Shown here: piece after piece, positions 6,549 to 10,138 of the stretch
How the letters are laid out: every line of letters begins with the position of its first letter
Numbering within the stretch: the stretch's first letter is position 1
NCBI GenBank assembly: GCA_905370345.1
Contig: CAJPKE010000027.1
Coordinates: 1-10,138 of the forward strand
From: Candidatus Saccharibacteria bacterium UBA6209
GTDB lineage: Bacteria; Patescibacteriota; Saccharimonadia; Saccharimonadales; Saccharimonadaceae
Length of the DNA stretch: 10,138 bases
Reading direction: 5' to 3'
Position numbers and translations under genes: made by a program
The notes under the pieces: model-generated
The model's database searches: none
What the model was told of the DNA's origin: nothing
What the model saw: the letters and a program-made list of their open reading frames with translations, nothing else

Positions 6549-7690
6549 TGAGTAAGCCAAAAATTGCCATAGTTCACGATTGGATTTACGGCGGCGGAGC
6601 CGAAAAAGTCGTTTTGGAAATTCACAAATTGTACCCAGATGCGCCAATTTATACTTCTTTTTGTAGCGATGAATGGCGAGAAAGATTAGACAATAAAGTC
6701 GTTACCGGCTATTTACAGCGATGGCCATTTTCAAAAATTCGACGATTATTGCCACTTCTTAGACAGTGGTGGTTCGCTAAGCTTGATCTTAGCGAATTTG
6801 ACATTATCATCTCCAGTTCGGGAAATGGCGAGGCAAAATTCGTCCGCAAATCCAGACCAGATCAACTTCATATTTGCTATTGCCACACGCCAACGCATTT
6901 TTATTGGCGGCACTACGACGAATATATCAAACGACCAAGTTTCCGTCCGCAATGGCTGGCGCGCCTAGGCTTAAGAACCCTAGTCCGACCACTGAAAAAA
7001 CGAGATTTTAACGCCGCTCAGCAAGTTGATGTTTTTATCGCCAATTCTACGGGAATTCAGGCTGACATTGAAGAGTTTTATCAGCGAAAAAGTACGGTTA
7101 TTTTTCCGCCAATTGATGTGTCGAGCTTTTCGCCGCTTGCTAAAAATCGCAAGCAAATATCCATCCCAAAAAAACCTCGCTGTCTGATTTGGGGGCGAAT
7201 TGTGCCGATGAAACGACTTGATATTGCTATTAAAGCTTGTCAGAAACTTGGCTGGCAATTAGATATTATTGGAAAAGGCCCAGATGTTGATAATCTAAAA
7301 AATATCGCCGATAAACATACTAATTTCTTAGGATTTGTTGATAATGCCACGCGAGAAAAATATATTAAAAAAGCAGATTTATTTATTTTTTGTTCGCACG
7401 AAGATTTCGGAATTGCGCCAGTTGAAGCGTTGGCATCTGGCATCCCGGTGGTTGCGTACGAAGCTGGCGGCGCACTTGATTATATAAAACCTGAAAAAAA
7501 CGGCTGGTTCTTTTCTGAGCAAACAGATTCTTCATTGATAGAAACCTTAGAGAAACTTCCCGGAAAAAAAGTTTCACCAACAAAAGTCTCAGCCACAGCA
7601 AACGAATTTTCAGCCGCAATTTTCCATAAAGCGATAAAAAATATAGTTGATAAATCATGGAAGGAACATTATCGTGAAAATCGTAATTGA
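6548..7690 (+). CDS. GT4-family glycosyltransferase
   Basis: A 380-residue GT-B fold enzyme, retaining GT4 type. The N-terminal domain opens with KIAIVHDWIYGGGAEKVV (residues 5-22), whose Gly-rich loop usually contacts the acceptor or nucleotide. The C-terminal domain starts at LIWGRIVPMKRLD (213-225). The EX7E motif is Glu285-DFGIAPV-Glu293, followed by GIPVVAYEAGGALDYI, typical of nucleotide-sugar binding. No signal peptide or membrane helix is evident, so it works on the cytoplasmic face, presumably adding a sugar to the lipid-linked product of the preceding phosphoglycosyl transferase. The start overlaps that gene's stop by one base, and the end overlaps the next gene by 17 nt. Mannosyltransferase-like resemblance is seen but donor and linkage are not determinable. 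Confidence 0.9.
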   Translation: MSKPKIAIVHDWIYGGGAEKVVLEIHKLYPDAPIYTSFCSDEWRERLDNKVVTGYLQRWPFSKIRRLLPLLRQWWFAKLDLSEFDIIISSSGNGEAKFVRKSRPDQLHICYCHTPTHFYWRHYDEYIKRPSFRPQWLARLGLRTLVRPLKKRDFNAAQQVDVFIANSTGIQADIEEFYQRKSTVIFPPIDVSSFSPLAKNRKQISIPKKPRCLIWGRIVPMKRLDIAIKACQKLGWQLDIIGKGPDVDNLKNIADKHTNFLGFVDNATREKYIKKADLFIFCSHEDFGIAPVEALASGIPVVAYEAGGALDYIKPEKNGWFFSEQTDSSLIETLEKLPGKKVSPTKVSATANEFSAAIFHKAIKNIVDKSWKEHYRENRN

Positions 7691-8771
7691 CGCCCGAACA
7701 TTAAGGACTAGCACTGGTCGGTACATCGAACGGCTGATTCATTATTTGCAGAAAATTGATAATAAAAACGATTATGTTATTCTGCTCAAGTCAAAGGATT
7801 TTGATAGTTGGCAGCCGAGCAACTCACACTTTAAAAAAGTTATTTGCCCATATAAAGAATACACTTTTGCTGAACAAATCGGCTTTAAAAAACAACTTGA
7901 AAGTCTCCATCCAGACTTAGTTCATTTTGCGATGGCTCAGCAACCTGTTTGGTATAATTCCAGCCCAGTTGTTACTACGATGCAAGATTTGACTACTGTT
8001 AGATTCAGGAATCCAGATAAAAATCCTGTCGTTTTTTGGATTAAGCAGCAAATTTACAAATGGGTCAATAAAAAAGTTGCGAAAAAATCTTCACACATCA
8101 TCACAATTTCTAACTTCGTAAAAAATGATTTGATTAAATTCACCGGCGTAAACCCAGAGAAAATTACTGTAACTTTGGAATCTGCGGATGAGTTACCAAA
8201 AGGCAACGAACCTGTTGACGAGTTGATTGGTAAAAAATTTATTATGTATATCGGTAGACCAACACCACATAAAAACCTTCGACGGCTAATTGACGCTTTT
8301 GCTTTGTTGCAAAAAAAATATCCAGATTTAACACTGGCTTTGGCGGGTAAAAAAGATAGTAATTACGTTCGCCACGAGACATATGTAAATGAGCGTGGAA
8401 TTAAAAACGTCGTGTTTACCGGCTTTATATCAGACGAGCAATTGCGCTGGATGTACGAAAATACGGCAGTTTATTGCTTCCCTTCGCTCAGTGAAGGATT
8501 TGGTTTGCCAGGATTAGAGGCAATGCTACACGGCGCGCCAGTCGCATCAAGCACAGCCACTTGCCTACCAGAAACCCACGGCGATGCCGCTCACTATTTT
8601 GACCCTTTCAGTGTCGAGGATATAGCAAAATCAATTGACGACATCTTATCTGACGACAAATTACGCAATGAACTCGTTAAAAAAGGCAAGAAACACGTTA
8701 AGACATTTTCATGGCAACGCATGGCCGAGCAAACTTTGGCTGTATATGAAAAATATGGTCGGAAAAGCTGA
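7674..8771 (+). CDS. GT4-family glycosyltransferase (second)
   Basis: A 365-residue GT-B enzyme starting at GTG 7674, chosen because GGAAGGA (7659-7665) sits 8 nt upstream; an in-frame TTG at 7647 would precede this Shine-Dalgarno. It opens with KIVIDARTLRTSTGRYIERL, where GT4 proteins of this group have the substrate loop. THNL-type features include YIGRPTPHKNLRRLIDAF (192-209), VVFTGFISDEQLRWMY (246-261) and the EX7E motif Glu274-GFGLPGL-Glu282, then GAPVASSTATCLPE. It overlaps the preceding GT by 17 nt and is the last gene of the operon. It is paralogous only at fold level to the first GT, so it probably adds a different sugar. It ends 2 bp from the convergent cytidylyltransferase gene. 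Confidence 0.92.
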   Translation: MKIVIDARTLRTSTGRYIERLIHYLQKIDNKNDYVILLKSKDFDSWQPSNSHFKKVICPYKEYTFAEQIGFKKQLESLHPDLVHFAMAQQPVWYNSSPVVTTMQDLTTVRFRNPDKNPVVFWIKQQIYKWVNKKVAKKSSHIITISNFVKNDLIKFTGVNPEKITVTLESADELPKGNEPVDELIGKKFIMYIGRPTPHKNLRRLIDAFALLQKKYPDLTLALAGKKDSNYVRHETYVNERGIKNVVFTGFISDEQLRWMYENTAVYCFPSLSEGFGLPGLEAMLHGAPVASSTATCLPETHGDAAHYFDPFSVEDIAKSIDDILSDDKLRNELVKKGKKHVKTFSWQRMAEQTLAVYEKYGRKS

Positions 8772-8783
8772 GATTAGCTTTCC
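8761..8783. other. Inverted repeat spanning the two convergent stop codons
   Basis: GGAAAAGCT (8761-8769) and AGCTTTCC (8776-8783) pair as an 8-bp stem with one bulged A and a 6-nt loop. It covers both convergent stop codons, which leave only 2 bp between genes. There is no T tract on either strand, so it is not a standard terminator. It may still help 3'-end formation. Confidence 0.35.
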
Positions 8784-9211
8784 TGTCCAGTAGCTTGATT
8801 AATTCGAGTAGACGAGTCTGCTTTATTTGAGCCGCCAACTCCATAGACCATTTCAATATTGTACTTTTCGCAAACATCACGCTCTGGAACAACTTCCGGT
8901 GCCGATCTATCGCCACCATTTGCAAACACCAATTGACATCCCGGATATTGCTGAGCGACCATTTCTAAGGTTTCTGTAACCGGAGGATTCTCATCAATAG
9001 AAAGCATCACCTGATCCACGCCTTTTAATGCTCGCATTAAGCGGAGTCGATTTTCTTCATTAAGGATAATTTTTCCTTTTTTTAGCAATTGCTGTTTGTC
9101 ATTATTCACCACTACAATCAAATAATCACCCATTTTTGCAGCCGCCTCAATCATATCTAAATGCCCACCGTGTAATGGATTAAAATAGCCGCTAACAATT
9201 ACAACTTTCAT
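8774..9211 (-). CDS. Cytidylyltransferase-fold nucleotidyltransferase (RfaE2/TagD-like)
   Basis: A 145-residue protein of the HxGH nucleotidyltransferase superfamily. SGYFNPLHGGHLDMI carries His14-Gly-Gly-His17, the nucleotide-binding signature, and a late SSTR (133-136) matches the family's second phosphate-binding motif. Relatives transfer CMP or AMP to phosphorylated substrates such as glycerol-3-phosphate, heptose-1-phosphate or pantetheine phosphate. In a polysaccharide locus activation of a sugar or polyol phosphate is plausible, but the substrate cannot be read. A kinase partner is not in the window. The start is secured by AGGAGG at 9222-9217, 5 nt before the ATG. It is convergent with the glycosyltransferase gene and divergent from rmlB with 47 bp between start codons. 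Confidence 0.85.
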   Translation of the reverse strand: MKVVIVSGYFNPLHGGHLDMIEAAAKMGDYLIVVVNNDKQQLLKKGKIILNEENRLRLMRALKGVDQVMLSIDENPPVTETLEMVAQQYPGCQLVFANGGDRSAPEVVPERDVCEKYNIEMVYGVGGSNKADSSTRINQATGQES

Positions 9212-9216
9212 AATAT

Positions 9217-9222
9217 CCTCCT
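9217..9222 (-). promoter_or_regulatory. Strong Shine-Dalgarno of the cytidylyltransferase gene
   Basis: Minus-strand AGGAGG lies 5 nt before the ATG at 9211. It shows that this genome uses Shine-Dalgarno initiation in parallel with the apparently leaderless genes. Confidence 0.85.
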
Positions 9223-9235
9223 CTATAACTTCTCT

Positions 9236-10138
<903 letters not shown>

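Noticed and set aside
7647..7673. TTG 7647 as the start of the second glycosyltransferase
   Set aside because: GTG 7674 has a GGAAGGA Shine-Dalgarno 8 nt upstream and the family N-terminus (KIVIDAR) begins right there.

Overview
This 10.1 kb window is AT-rich bacterial chromosome using the standard genetic code (TGA ends the glycosyltransferase at 7674-8771, and Trp is TGG). Gene content and style suggest a small-genome, monoderm-type surface biology. Candidate Saccharibacteria (TM7, Patescibacteria) is my best guess, from the overall look plus leaderless-type promoters and a noncanonical LAxTG sorting signal. I cannot prove the taxon without a search.

Left part (1-3160): two tandem, same-strand paralogues encode secreted GH16 (laminarinase-like) glycoside hydrolases followed by internalin-like leucine-rich repeats. 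The first lacks its 5' end in this window and stops right after the LRRs. The second is complete: export signal, GH16, LRRs, Ig-like stretch, a (QP)13 stalk and a C-terminal LANTG sorting signal. Both end in very similar intrinsic terminators, so the terminator was probably duplicated with the gene.

Middle (3216-3740): on the minus strand are a tRNA-Asn(GTT) gene with its own promoter and terminator, and a small LexA-type winged-helix regulator without the S24 autoprotease domain. The regulator is divergent from the next operon. The two start codons are only 34 bp apart and the two -10 boxes form an inverted repeat.

Right part (3746-10138): a surface polysaccharide locus. Four tightly overlapping plus-strand genes encode an O-antigen ligase/polymerase-like membrane protein, a WbaP/WcaJ-type polyprenyl-phosphate sugar-1-phosphate transferase, and two GT4 glycosyltransferases. 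A convergent cytidylyltransferase-fold gene follows, and divergent from it is rmlB (dTDP-glucose 4,6-dehydratase, cut by the window edge). Together they suggest lipid-linked glycan initiation, extension by two GTs using nucleotide sugars (possibly dTDP-rhamnose via RmlB), and ligation or polymerisation outside the membrane.

A recurring regulatory pattern is TATACT followed by exactly 6 nt and then ATG, seen for the LexA-like gene, the ligase gene and rmlB. It places the predicted transcription start on the A of the start codon, meaning leaderless mRNAs. Other genes here (the second GH16, the second GT, the cytidylyltransferase) have Shine-Dalgarno sequences instead.
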